Below are positions 22,896 to 33,110 of a stretch of 64,000 bases of DNA, one piece after another. The notes beneath the pieces are model-generated. The model was not told the DNA's origin and made no database searches. It saw only the letters and a program-made list of their open reading frames with translations. Source of the stretch: Cymbidium sinense (taxonomy: Eukaryota; Streptophyta; Magnoliopsida; Asparagales; Orchidaceae). Location of the stretch: assembly GCA_021442155.1 (NCBI GenBank), contig CM038222.1, positions 17,453,908 to 17,517,907 on the forward strand, read 5' to 3'. Both the position numbers and the translations under genes were made by a program. Within the stretch, counting starts at the first letter, position 1. Each line of letters begins with the position of its first letter.

Positions 22896-25376
22896 TTGCT
22901 CCCTAAAATTATCTCCCCCAATCTAATTAGTTTTGTTAAAGGTTGATCCATTACTGATAATGTTCTATTAGCCCAATAGATGATTCATGATTTAAATGCC
23001 AAAGTTCGAGGTGGTAACCTACTTTTTAAGCTTGACATTTCAAAAGCCTATGATAATATTGGTTGGGTTTTCCTTTATAAAATTTTGTCTTTATTTTGGT
23101 TTTCTAATCAAGTTGTTACTTTAATTAAGAATGGGATTGAGAAATCTTGGTTTTATACTCTCTTTGATGGTGAAGTGAATGGATTTTTCTCCTCTTCTCA
23201 TGGGTTAAGGCAAGGTGACCTTCTTTCTCTTACTATTTTCATTATTGTTAGGGAATATCTCTCTAGATGTCTTGAGCATATGTTTAGTAGAATGCCTCAC
23301 ATGTTCTATAGAACCATTGGTGGGTTTTCCATTTCTCATCTTAGTTTTGCTGATAATTTCATTATATTTTGCAATTCCTTGACTCATCACATTAAAAAAT
23401 TATGTAAGTTCTTAAATCACTTTGGTAGGGAGAGTGGCTTGAATATTAATCATGATAAAAGTTATTTTATTACTATCTCTTCTATCTCCTTATCTAAGAT
23501 CAATGTTATCAGGAATATTACGGGCTTCTTTCATCAAAATCTCCCTATCAAATACCTAGGGACTCCCTTATATAGAGGCATGAAAAGATCTTCTTTACTT
23601 GATGAAGTTATTCAAAAAATTAATAAGAAAATCTCTTCTTGGGAATTTCATTTACTCTCCTTTGGTGTTAGAGTTAACTTGATGAAAAGTACCCTTTGCT
23701 CTGTGCCTATTTATCTCTTGTCTACTATTGTCCATACTCATTATATTATTTAAAAGATTAATAGACTTTTTAACAACTTTTTTTGGGGGTCTAATACATC
23801 TACCAAAAGATTACATTGGGCTAGCTAGCATAATTGTTGTGGTACCAACAATGAAGGTGGCTTGGGTTGCAAAACCTTAGAGGATTCTATTAATTATTTT
23901 TTGTATAAAATGTGGTGGAACTTTAGAAATAAAGATAGCTATTAGTCAAAGTTTATGTATGCTAATTATTGTTAGGGAAAACACCCCCTCCTTTGTGTTT
24001 TTAAATGTTGGGATTCTCCTACCCGGAGAAAGATTTTTAATATAAAATGGAGTGCTGAGAATTTAATTTCTTGGGGTATCAATTATTGTTTCTCCATTTT
24101 TGGCAAGGCAACTAGCTTGGTCAAGGCTCTATTGATGCCTTTGTGTTTATAAATCTTGGGGTATCAATTATGGTTCTTTAGGTTCATCAATTACTTATTA
24201 ATAATAATTGGGATGTGACTCAATCGAATAACCTTGTCCCTAATGTGATCATTAAAAAATTTCTCAAAATTTTCCCTCGCCCTAATGAACCCGTCCAAAT
24301 TCTTTTCAAAATCTATTCTTCTGGAGATTTTGTTTCTAAGGATGTTTTATAGTTTATCAGACTTAAATATCAAGATTCTTTGGTTTTTACCAAAATATGG
24401 AATAATAGTGTCCCCAATTCATTTTCGGTCTTAACTTAGTGCATTCTTAAGCATTATATCCCTGTGGATGTTACTCTTTTAAAAAAATGATTCCACCTCC
24501 CCTCTAAATGTCATTGTTGTTATCATATTGAAAGTGTGGATCATGTTTTTATGAATGGCCCTATTGCTATTAGATTGTGGAACTAGTATGATAATGTTTT
24601 TAATACCTTCCATTTTAATGGCTCACTTTCTATTATGCAACTTCTTGAAGCATGTTTCTCTCATACTTCTAAGGGTCATGTTAAAATTGTCTTAGCTATT
24701 ACTATTCTTTGGTATATTTCGATGGATAGAAATGTTTTAGAGCACCGTAATATTCCTATGAATTATAATTATATCATTGCTACATCCAAATATAAAATTT
24801 TCTCTCTTTTTAAAGCCAATCATCTTACTCCAATTTCAAAGGGTACCAGTCTATGGCCTTGAAATTTGGGATTAACCTTCCTACTTGTAATGTTTCTTCC
24901 AACCAAAAAAGTATCTATTGGATTAAACCTAATCATAATTACATCAAGGTTAACACTGATGGCTTTATCTCTAATGGTTATTATGGTTGTGGTGGAATTT
25001 TAAGAGATCATGGTGGAAAGGTAATTTTTGCTTTTGCTACCCCTTCAGATCCTTGTTCTATTTTATTTTCTGAACTTAAAGGCATTCATGTCACCATTTC
25101 CATTTGTCTATAAAGAGATTTTCCTGAGATCTAGTTTGAAGTTGATGTTCTCCTTCTTTTAGATTTACTTAAGTCTGACTTTCATGGCAATGCTGAAGTG
25201 TTTATTGCTTAATCGTACTAGGAGTCTTCTTGCTAATCTAGATTTTCAAATTTATCATATCTATAGAGAAGGCAACTCTTGTGCAAATTTTCTTGCTAAC
25301 TTGGGGGCCAAGTCTTTAAATTTACAAATGTTTTCTAATGAAGATCTTCCTTTTTTTATTAAGGTGTCTTATTAAT
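22896..25376 (+). pseudogene. L1-type LINE ORF2, RT to RNase H, broken
   Basis: This is the 3' part of ORF2 of a plant L1 LINE. It starts inside the RT fingers (SFVKG, ITDNVLLAQ) and has an open piece 22980-23753 with LFKLDISKAYDNI, HGLRQGDLLS, SHLSFADNFIIF, GLNINHDKSYF and IKYLGTPLY. The active-site motif is FADN at 23346-23357, where the family has FADD, so the second catalytic Asp is gone. A zf-RVT-like segment follows (SKCHCC, then VDHVF, near 24505-24555). Last is RNase H (IKVNTDGFIS near 24945; YREGNSCANFLANLGA near 25265), where the final catalytic Asp is also replaced by Asn. At least eight stops or shifts lie between. The endonuclease and the start of RT are missing. Confidence 0.85.
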
Positions 25377-26840
25377 CTAGATAAAACTGGGTTACCTAAT
25401 CTTAGAAGCTTTTAGCTCTTCCTTCCTTCGTTGAGGTTTTGGATTACTCTGTGTGGATACTTTTTCTTGGTTTTGGATATTTCCTCTGCTAGTTTGGATT
25501 TGAGTTTTGTCTTTTCCTAAACCTAATTTTAAACTCTAGTATGAATTCTTCTTATTTTTTGGATTGGTTGGGGTTATATTTCATTCCTTTGGTTTTTCTA
25601 CATTAGTTTTTGGTTTTTGGTTTATTTTATCTCCATTCCTAGTGGAAATCGAGTTTGCAGTAGGTGGAGGCAGTTTGCCTATCTTTTGGTTTTGTGGTTA
25701 TCTCTTTATATTTGTTCCTTGTTATGGTGGAATTAGGTTATTTTGTTAATGGGAAGGGTTTTCTCCCTAGCTTTATTATTCTCCTATGTGTTTTTTTTGG
25801 CTTTGGTTATTTAATGGTTGGGTTTTTGTACAGCCTAATTTATTTGGTTTGGGTTTGTGAGTTTGCAGGTTGCTGGTGAAATCTGGATGTGGGTATTATC
25901 CCTTCTTGGGTTGTCTTATTCTTTCTAGAATTATTATCAACTTTTGGTTCTGGTTCTCTTTTTTGGTGGTTATTTTATTGAGTTTTTCTAGGGTGGTTGC
26001 TTTGCGGTTGGATGGCCCGTCGCCTACTTATTTCTTACTATTTAGGGTGGTTCTTCCAGGTGCTTTTGTCTGCCCCTTTTCTCACAAGTTGATCCCTTCT
26101 CCCCTGCTTCTGCTATTTGAGGTGTGGGATTCTAGGGTGGGGATTGCTCATCCAATAGTAGTTTTTGGTAGTCGTGTTTTTGTGGCTATTGCTCCTGCTG
26201 CTATGATGGGCTTGGTGACTTTGAGGGTTGTTTAATGATTATTGTAGCTTGGAAAACTTTTTTTTGTGGCTCTTTACCCTTACTTTGTTTCTACTTTAGT
26301 TGGTTTTGAGGATATATGTCTCTGGTTTGTTGTATCCTCTAGTTATGAGTTTATCCTCCTCCTGTATTACTGAGGTTTTGGTTATGGGTTTTTTTCTGAA
26401 GTGGTCAACTAATGACTCCTAGTCAGCTATTATTAGGCCTTGGGTAATGGTGATTATGCTCGATCACTATTGTACTACTATTTTTATCATTTGGCTTATT
26501 TTTTGTACTACTAGGATTCTTATTATTCTATCTTTGGTTGTTGTCTCTAGATTTCTAGATTGGAATTTTATTTCTTTTGATTGGGATTGGTGGCTGCTAT
26601 CTGTTTCTACCTCCCTAAGTATCTTTGATGTTTGTGGCATGATGACTATTGTTGGGCTTTGTACTGATGGTTCTAGGATTGTTGATTTGGATCTTTTATT
26701 GTTGAGGTGGTTTGCTTTGAGGCTTTCCTGGCTAGCTGTATGAATTGGTTATTCTGGCTGGCTGGTTGGGCTAGTTGATGGAGTCTTTATTTTGGCAAAA
26801 TTTTTGTGCTCCTTTGGTGACTGTGCTGGGAAACTGGTAC
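25377..26840 (+). other. T/G-rich 3' tail of the L1-type LINE, no gene
   Basis: This is low-complexity sequence dominated by T and G (TTTTGG, GGTTATT, GGGTGGTT). It follows directly on the RNase H end of the LINE. The second L1-type LINE has a similar T/G-rich stretch at the same place (62709-63310), so I read it as 3' UTR. Several hydrophobic reading frames cross it, but they look like translations of T-rich DNA and show no domain. The right boundary at about 26840 is set by the start of the tandem repeat. No poly(A) end was found, so part of this stretch may belong to another element. Confidence 0.5.
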
Positions 26841-26850
26841 GTATATCAGC

Positions 26851-28590
26851 CTTGACCTACCTCAGTTTATAAATCTAAAGGGATAATCTATCGGATGTAG
26901 GGTGGAGCTAGCCAACCAAAGGGGTTTCCTTTTGATGAGCAACGACTATGCTAGGAAAAAGGCATAGTAGACTTACATTTTCTAGAGCGATGAACAACTG
27001 CTAGGGTACCAGTTGGATGCACAACAAATCAAACTTGACCTAGGGCGACTATGAGTGAATGACACAGGGGACTTATTTTAACTCAAAAGTAGTCAAGGTT
27101 AATGTTATCTTAATTTCTTATGATTTGATATGTTTTCTTTGGTTTAGTTTGATTTTGAATTGAGGGCATATCCGCTGGGAATGTGAGCTCGATCAAATTT
27201 GATAGATTTAATTTATGGACCATGTCGATGTGTGATGGACCCATTGAGAAAGGGCTATATTAGACTTGTCCTTTCTCAGATTTATAAATCCAAAGGGATA
27301 GTCTACTAGCTGATGGGTAGAGCTAGCCAACCTAAGGGGTTTCCTATCGGTGTGTTACGGTTGTGCTAGGAAGAGGGTGTAGTAGACTTACATCTTCTAA
27401 ATAAGGGAACAATTTCTAAGGGTGAACTGTTGGAAGAAAAAAAAATCATACCAGACTTAGGGGCAACTATTGAGTGAATATCGCTAGGTACTTATATCAA
27501 CTAAGGAGTAGTTAGGCGATTCCTATAGGGAGTTCTGTTGACACTACCCTAAAGATGGGATACCTACTTGAAAAAAGGTAATGCTAGGGGTATTCTCTTA
27601 ATCCGTAAGTGAATATATATATTTTATTTATATGTTTGCATAGACTTTATTGGTGTGCGAGGAACCACACTGAGAAGGGGCTATGTTGGCCTTGACTTGT
27701 CTCAGATTTATTGGACCATGGAAGAATCTTCACATCCATAAGATGGATTCACCAACCACGGGGGTGGTTACTAGGAAAGGGGAACTATCCAATCCGATAG
27801 TAACCTGGGTAGTGTCTAAATGGGGTCACAAAGGACGTGATTTTAATATAGTGCCCACAGAGGAGGTGTTACTAGGGGCATTATCTTGAGCCCAAGAAAA
27901 GAAAGCCTATAGATGTACAGTGTCCAACTTAAGGGGAAAGCATAGTAGACTTTCATCTACCATGAGTGGTGTATCCTAAGGTGCAAGAACCAACTAACCT
28001 AAGGTGTATCCATTAACATGAGTGGTGTATCCATTAGCATAGTGAGAACCAACCAACCTAAGGTTCCCGTCGGTATGCACCAATCAATTTGGATAGAAAG
28101 AATGTAGGCTTACAACATCCCAAGTGGAACTGATCATCGAGATAGTCTATCATCGGTAGGACATATGCTATCTGACCTAGAGCGACTACTAAGTAGGGAG
28201 CCTTAAGGAAGGACTAGACCTAGATTTCAAGCATCCAAGAGGGAAGGAGTCGCAAGGGGACTTATCCTAAACATCAAATATACTCGACCCAATCAATGCA
28301 CGAAGGCTAATCCTAGAAGAAAGTGTAGCAGACTCACATCTTCTTAAACGAAGCCAACATGAGGTAACTTACGGGCCACACATTAAGGCTTACCAAACTA
28401 ACAAGGTGCTCATCGGTGTGTAGTGGCCAAATAAGGAAGGAATGTGTAGTAGACTTACATCCTCCAAAGAAATAAGACCACTAGGCTAACACACAAATAG
28501 GGTTGCTTGTCACCCTGACCTAGTGCAGCTACTAAGTGAGTCCACTAGGGATGTTATCTCAACTCAGAGTAGCCCGAGACAAAAAAAAAA
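26851..28590 (+). repeat. Diverged tandem repeat, period about 415-425 bp
   Basis: The phrase CTTGACCTACCTCAGTTTAT at 26851 recurs in diverged form at 27265 and 27691, intervals of 414 and 426 bp. Two more phrases track the period. GTAGTAGACTTACATCTTC-like sequence occurs at 26963 and 27378, and again in decayed form at 27941, 28102, 28323 and 28444. GACCTAGGGCGACTA-like sequence occurs at 27039, 27455, 28176 and 28518. The first two units align well. After 27690 the order is more scrambled and unit lengths vary. There is no credible gene. It abuts the 3' side of the minus-strand gypsy pol fragment, where Tat/Ogre-type elements often carry tandem repeats in the 3' untranslated region, so it may belong to that element. 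Confidence 0.7.
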
Positions 28591-28593
28591 TAT

Positions 28594-29005
28594 GTGTTTG
28601 ACATTGGTCACATTGTCTAGCCATATTCATGTACTCTTTGATCATCGACGGTCAGTAGTATCCTAGTCTCTTGATCATGGCTTTCATCTTCATACCAGAT
28701 TAGTTGGCTACACATCATCCTGAGTGTACCTCAATCACGATCTTATGGTCTTGTTGCTTTCCTAAACAATGTAACCACATATGATTGAAAGTCTGTCGGT
28801 ATAAGGCACCATCAACAAGAGCATTAGAAAGTGCTCTCTAGTTCATCTGATGGCCTTCGAACTTCTCTTGAGATAGTTTTCCTTTATTTAGGTAATCCAT
28901 GAATGGTTTCCTCCAATCTAAATCCTCATCCTTCTTGGCAATGGCAACCTCCCCTTCAAGGGAGTACTTTTTGATGAGTTTAATATCCATAATGATGACC
29001 CTTTA
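28594..29005 (-). pseudogene. Gypsy pol: integrase zinc-binding region, truncated
   Basis: On the minus strand this encodes the spacer before integrase and the integrase H2C2 zinc-binding domain of a Ty3/gypsy element. The order is DWRKPFMDYLNKGKLSQEKF, ALVDGALYRQTF, then EVHSG, SGMKMKAMIKRLGYY, MARQCDQCQ. Stops replace a few residues, for example the Trp of the GYYWP motif. The catalytic core of integrase (D,D35E) should follow at lower coordinates. Instead the sequence runs into an A-rich stretch and the tandem repeat at 28590, so the core is lost here. The spacer style fits the Tat lineage. Confidence 0.75.
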
Positions 29006-29546
29006 TTATCTTCAAAGAATAAGGATTTTTTTTTCATTATAAGTCAATACCATTATTTCAAATGCAAGAATTAGTTAAAGCAACCTCCAAAATGAACATC
29101 ATAGAATGTTAGTATGGATGTTTGGTAAAATAAAAATAAATAAATATATATATTAAAAGGCACCTAATGGAAATATGACAATAGAAAATTGAAGGATAGT
29201 TTGAACAAATATAAAAGAGAGCTAAAGCTTGATCAGGAATGGATTAATATTTAAAATTTTATTGGTACTTAAACACAACAAAAGCTAATATAATGGTAAT
29301 GGTTAATAATAAATACTTGTTGGTTGAGGTATGGAAGCAATCCTCTACATTGAATTCTCTAACAAAAGAATATGACACTCTCAAGTTTAGATGCTTGAAG
29401 CAAAGCAAAACATGCAAATAAATCACTACACAATTAAGTGGGCAATGAAAATATCTTCTACCATTTTTTAGGCATTCAGAAGAGAAGCAAGCATCATATT
29501 TAGATTAATCTCATCAGTTTTTTCCAAGTAGAAAAAAAAAAGAAGT
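29006..29546. other. AT-rich interruption within gypsy pol, no gene
   Basis: About 540 bp of AT-rich DNA lies between the minus-strand integrase spacer (ends about 29005) and the RNase-H-like domain (begins about 29548). It starts at a T-run near 29027-29036 and ends at an A-run near 29531-29541, as seen on the + strand. I see no reading frame or terminal repeats in it. It may be an old small insertion or a decayed inter-domain spacer. Confidence 0.4.
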
Positions 29547-29547
29547 T

Positions 29548-30030
29548 GCAGTTCTCTTACGGTTATGGCCTCCCTCTAGGATGGACCTTTATTGATATGG
29601 ACTCATCCTACGGACATGCCAACTCCTTGGCAAGCTTGGTTAAAGCATACCCTATGATGTTCTCTTCCTAAGGAATTTTATAATTAATAACCTCTAGGAT
29701 TTAGGCTAACAACTTCATAGTGTTCTTGTGGTAGTGATGGAGCTTGGGCTACATAACCTTATGGGACCCAGCAATTTGGTTGATAACTAGTTGAGAATCA
29801 TCGAAGATGTTGATGTTCTCAATGCTTAGATTGACGGCTAACTCTAGACCATCAATCAGAGTCTCATATTCAGCTTCATTGTTGGTTCAAGGATTGAATA
29901 GTTGATATGAGAATCTAATTACATCATAATTCAGAGTTAAGAGAACTATTCCTACTCCTTCCTTTCTTAGAATAATAGATTGTAGTTCTTCTCCTTTTAA
30001 GAAGAAGCCTTACCATTAAAGTACATCTCC
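29548..30030 (-). pseudogene. Gypsy pol: additional RNase-H-like domain (Tat type)
   Basis: The minus strand reads GFFLKGEEL, then GVGIVLLTLNYDVI, a stop, TNNEAEYETLIDGLELAVNL, INIFDDSQLVINQIAGSHKV and LTKLAKELA. NNEAEYE-LI-GLELA and the DSQLVINQI strand are hallmarks of the second, archaeal-type RNase H found in Tat-lineage Ty3/gypsy elements of plants, which lies between the ordinary RNase H and integrase. The Glu and Asp of the active site are visible. Five or more stop codons interrupt it. Its position between RT/RNase H (30213-30934) and the integrase spacer fits that order. Confidence 0.75.
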
Positions 30031-30212
30031 CAGTGGTGAATGTTAGTATCTCCTAAGTTCATGATTTGTTCATTGGGGAGATCATCCCTATGCGGGGAGT
30101 CAGCAGAAAGTGGGTGTATTGCTAAAAAATCCACTAGTGCTTGGCCTTTCACTGTACGAAGAGGTACGAAGGTAATGTCAAACTGTCAGAGGATCATGGA
30201 CTGTCATGCCAA

Positions 30213-30960
30213 CTATTTGGATAGCATCGATCGTGTCATGAGATACTGTAGTGGATTGATCCTTGATATTAAGTTCACCATATGAGGGATCATGTAGTGT
30301 TGTAGCTTTTGGGATGCTAAGATTAAAGCTAGGCAATGCTTCTCAATGGATGGATAATTAGCCTTAGCAGAGAATAGACGATGGCTAAGGTAAGCAGAGA
30401 ATAGACGATGGCTAAGGTAGTAGAGTTCATTTTTCTTCCCTTCATCATTAGCTTGGGCCAACAAAGGCATGACCTTATAGCAATAGATTTTGATCGGGGT
30501 TCTAGAAGTAGTGTTTCTTTCATCTTTAGGGGCCATCTTTATTTGGTTATATTCAGATGAGACATCCATGAAATAGAAGACTGCATGAGATGAGGCAATA
30601 TCACCATCACTCAGGGTAGTGGAAATGAATCTTTTGGACATGCCTTACTTAAATCCCAAAAATCAATGCATATGTGAATTTGGTCATTTTTTTTCTTAAT
30701 TAGGATGACACAAGCTAACTAATTAGGCTATTTTTCTTCCTGAATGAACCCAGCATTGATCAGTTTCTTGACTTCAGAAATGAAATGTTGTTTAATGTCT
30801 AATCGCATGAGTCTAAGAGCTTTCTTGATAGAGTTAGCAGAAGGATCTATTATTAGTTTATGGATTTCTATGTCAGGAGCCAATCTAAGAATCTCTTCAT
30901 AACTCCATGTAAAGCAGTCCTTAAACTCAGTCAAGTCGTTGGTTTCAATTTAATTCAATA
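30213..30960 (-). pseudogene. Gypsy pol: RT and RNase H with internal deletion
   Basis: The minus strand begins with the N-terminal part of a Tat-like reverse transcriptase: EFKDCFTWSYEEI, APDIEIHKL, VKKLINAGFI (30934-30728). A gap with stops follows, then the piece 30641-30213. That piece opens with RT (FMDVSSEYNQIKMAPKDE, CYKVMP), but then jumps directly to RNase H (NELYYLSHRLFSA, YPSIEKHCLALILASQKLQH). Everything between, including the YxDD active site, is deleted in frame at about 30465. Within RNase H a 27-bp direct tandem duplication (30366-30392 and 30393-30419) repeats the LSHRLFSA part without shifting the frame. The enzyme is dead. Confidence 0.8.
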
Positions 30961-30970
30961 AAAAATTGAT

Positions 30971-32290
30971 CTATGTCAGGCGTGGATCTTCTTCAATTCC
31001 TAAGTTTATTTCCTTGAGTTCATCGATGGTTGACTTGATCTCTTCTTTAAACTTTGGCAGTGCATCTTTGACTTTAAAATCATATGGATCATCTAAAGTT
31101 TCTAAGAATAGTTCCTCATATGAATTAATGTGATTTGAAAAGAACCTATCAGATTCCAAATAATTGGTGATGACTAAGCAATAATCATCATCATCGACTG
31201 GACCCACTATATCGAATCCTAGTCTCGATCTTGTTTAAGAGCTTTGCATTTGTTCTTCTATATTCTTTTGAAGTTGTCTGACTTGTTCTTCGACCAAGTA
31301 TGTGGGATTAACCCTTTCTTTCCTAAATTATAAACACAAGGCAACTACCCATCAAAAGGTAATTTATTGAATATTTATATGAATCATCCTCAAGTTTTAC
31401 ATCAACTTCTTGACTTGAGGATGATGCCCCCAGAAAGAACCTCTGAGTCTTCACACCTATGGATGACTTAGGGGCATCCTTAACTACCAAACCCTCAGCT
31501 TTTTGACTGGAAAGTTGGGTTAGAGTTAAGGTTCCCAATTGATGCCTAACTATTTCACATCTAGACTTGGATACACTTATGCTTCGCTGTGGAACCCGGT
31601 CTTCATTACTATATAGCTCAAGTGTCACCTTGAAGGGAATCTACTGTTGAGAAGAGCCGGTTGGTGTGCTAACCATATAATACTGATCCACTCTAAATTC
31701 TAAGACTATATGGATAACAAGTGTACTCCTGATAGCTGCGACATATCTTCTATTTGGTGGCCAATAATGAGGTTTTCCACTCGAGGACTGCCTCCAAACT
31801 GGCCTGTTCTCTACCTGGTGGAGTTTAGGTCGTCCTACCCATATATTCAAATGGAGTAACGAACTGTGTGTGGATTCTAATGTCAAGCTCCACTTCCTCC
31901 TCCAAGTCTATTTTCGCTCCCTTTTATTTTCTTTTTCATTTTCTCGTTTCTTTTCTTTTTCATTTTTTCTTTCTTTTTATTTTTTTTTATTTTTTTATTT
32001 TTAAGCATTGGCCAAGTTCATGAGAATAAACTTATTGATTTTAAGGGAGGTAGTAAGCCACATTCTCATATATGCAGACCTCGTGAACTCTAAATGCTTG
32101 AGATTTCCTTCAGCACAGTAGACGATCTCACTTCTCGCAAACTTCATACACAGATATAGAAAGGATGGAACTATATTGTTCTGATGCAACCATGGTCTCC
32201 CATGCAAAGCATTGAAAGATGTATCTGAGTCTATAATGTGAAACTTGGCTTCAGTCTTCCAATCATCTATCTCCAAGGGCAACACTATGG
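30971..32290 (-). pseudogene. Gypsy pol: protease remnant and protease-RT linker
   Basis: The piece 32285-32001 carries TEAKFHIIDSDTSFNALHGR followed by PWLHQNNIVPS. This is the C-terminal half of the retropepsin region of Tat-like gypsy elements, where FxVID..SYN.LLGRPWLH.. is typical. The catalytic DTG end is not visible upstream. The piece 31207-30971 ends in LKEINLGIEEDPRLT, the usual linker just before the RT. Two further open pieces (31886-31641 and 31628-31323) lie between and are not recognisable. All are on the minus strand in element order. A T/C-rich run at about 31910-32005 separates the protease remnant from the next piece. I see no gag region or LTR upstream. Confidence 0.65.
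31910..32005. repeat. Polypyrimidine tract
   Basis: This is a run of about 95 bp almost entirely T and C on the + strand, with TTTTC and TTTCTTT steps ending in long T-runs. On the coding (minus) strand of the gypsy element it is an A/G-rich insert between protease and linker. It is probably a microsatellite expansion. Confidence 0.7.
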
Positions 32291-32589
32291 AGGCTAAGGC
32301 TTGTTGATCTCACTTTTGGAGTGCAGATTCAATCTTCCCATCTTAGACTTAGGAGTATTCTAGACACTAAGACTTCCTTTGTCATAAGACACTTCTAACA
32401 ATTAGGTAAACATCTAAACTAAGCCTAAAGACTTAGAAGGGTTAACCATAGAATTAGGTTATGCCTTTGGGATTTAGATAATCCAACTACCCTATAGCCC
32501 AAATCCAATCCATGTTCACCTTCTCAAACCAAACCTCAAGTTCAATTAAAACATGAAATTCAAATCCAAATCCAAATCCAAGCCCAAAT

Positions 32590-33110
32590 TCCAAAACCTA
32601 ATGATTGAAGCCCATGATCAAATCCAAACTTGAAAACCTTCCTAAGTCATATGACCTATCCCATAAACTTAGCCAAATCTTAATCCAAATCAATCCAAAA
32701 TCAATTGATTTTCTCATAATAAATTTATATCTTCAATCATCTTACTAAATATAAATCAAATCAACATTTAAATGATCAAAACTAAATCAAACTAAATCAA
32801 ATCAAATCAAAACCCTTCCCAAGAGATATGACTTATCCCATGGACTTAGCCAAATCTTAATCCAAATCAAGTCAAACTAAATTAATTTTCTCAAAATCAA
32901 TCATATTTTCAATCACCTTCAAAACTTTAAATGAAATATACATTTAAATCATCAAAACTAAGTCAAACAAAATAAAAATCCAAACCTAAGCCACATGACC
33001 CAACTCAATGGATTTAGCCAAATTCCTTCATTCCAAAACCCAAATTCAATTGATTTTTTCATGAATGAATCACACCTTCAATCATATTCATAATTATAAA
33101 TGAAATTTTC
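32590..33110 (+). repeat. Tandem repeat of about 170-180 bp, three units
   Basis: The phrase CCCATAAACTTAGCCAAATC and its variants occur at about 32654, 32837 and 33010, each after GACCTATCC-, GACTTATCC- or GACCCAACTC-like sequence. Each is followed by AATCAATTGATTTTCTCA- or AATTAATTTTCTCA-like sequence and then by TTTTCAATCA. The spacing is about 183 and 173 bp. AAATCAAATC and AAATCCAAATCC microsatellite steps fill the joints. It is non-coding. It lies upstream (in minus-strand terms) of the gypsy protease remnant and could be part of that element's 5' region. Confidence 0.55.

Noticed and set aside
25564..26743. Several hydrophobic plus-strand frames that could be taken for membrane proteins
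   Set aside because: They come from T/G-rich low-complexity DNA following a LINE. They overlap each other in different frames and show no family motif.
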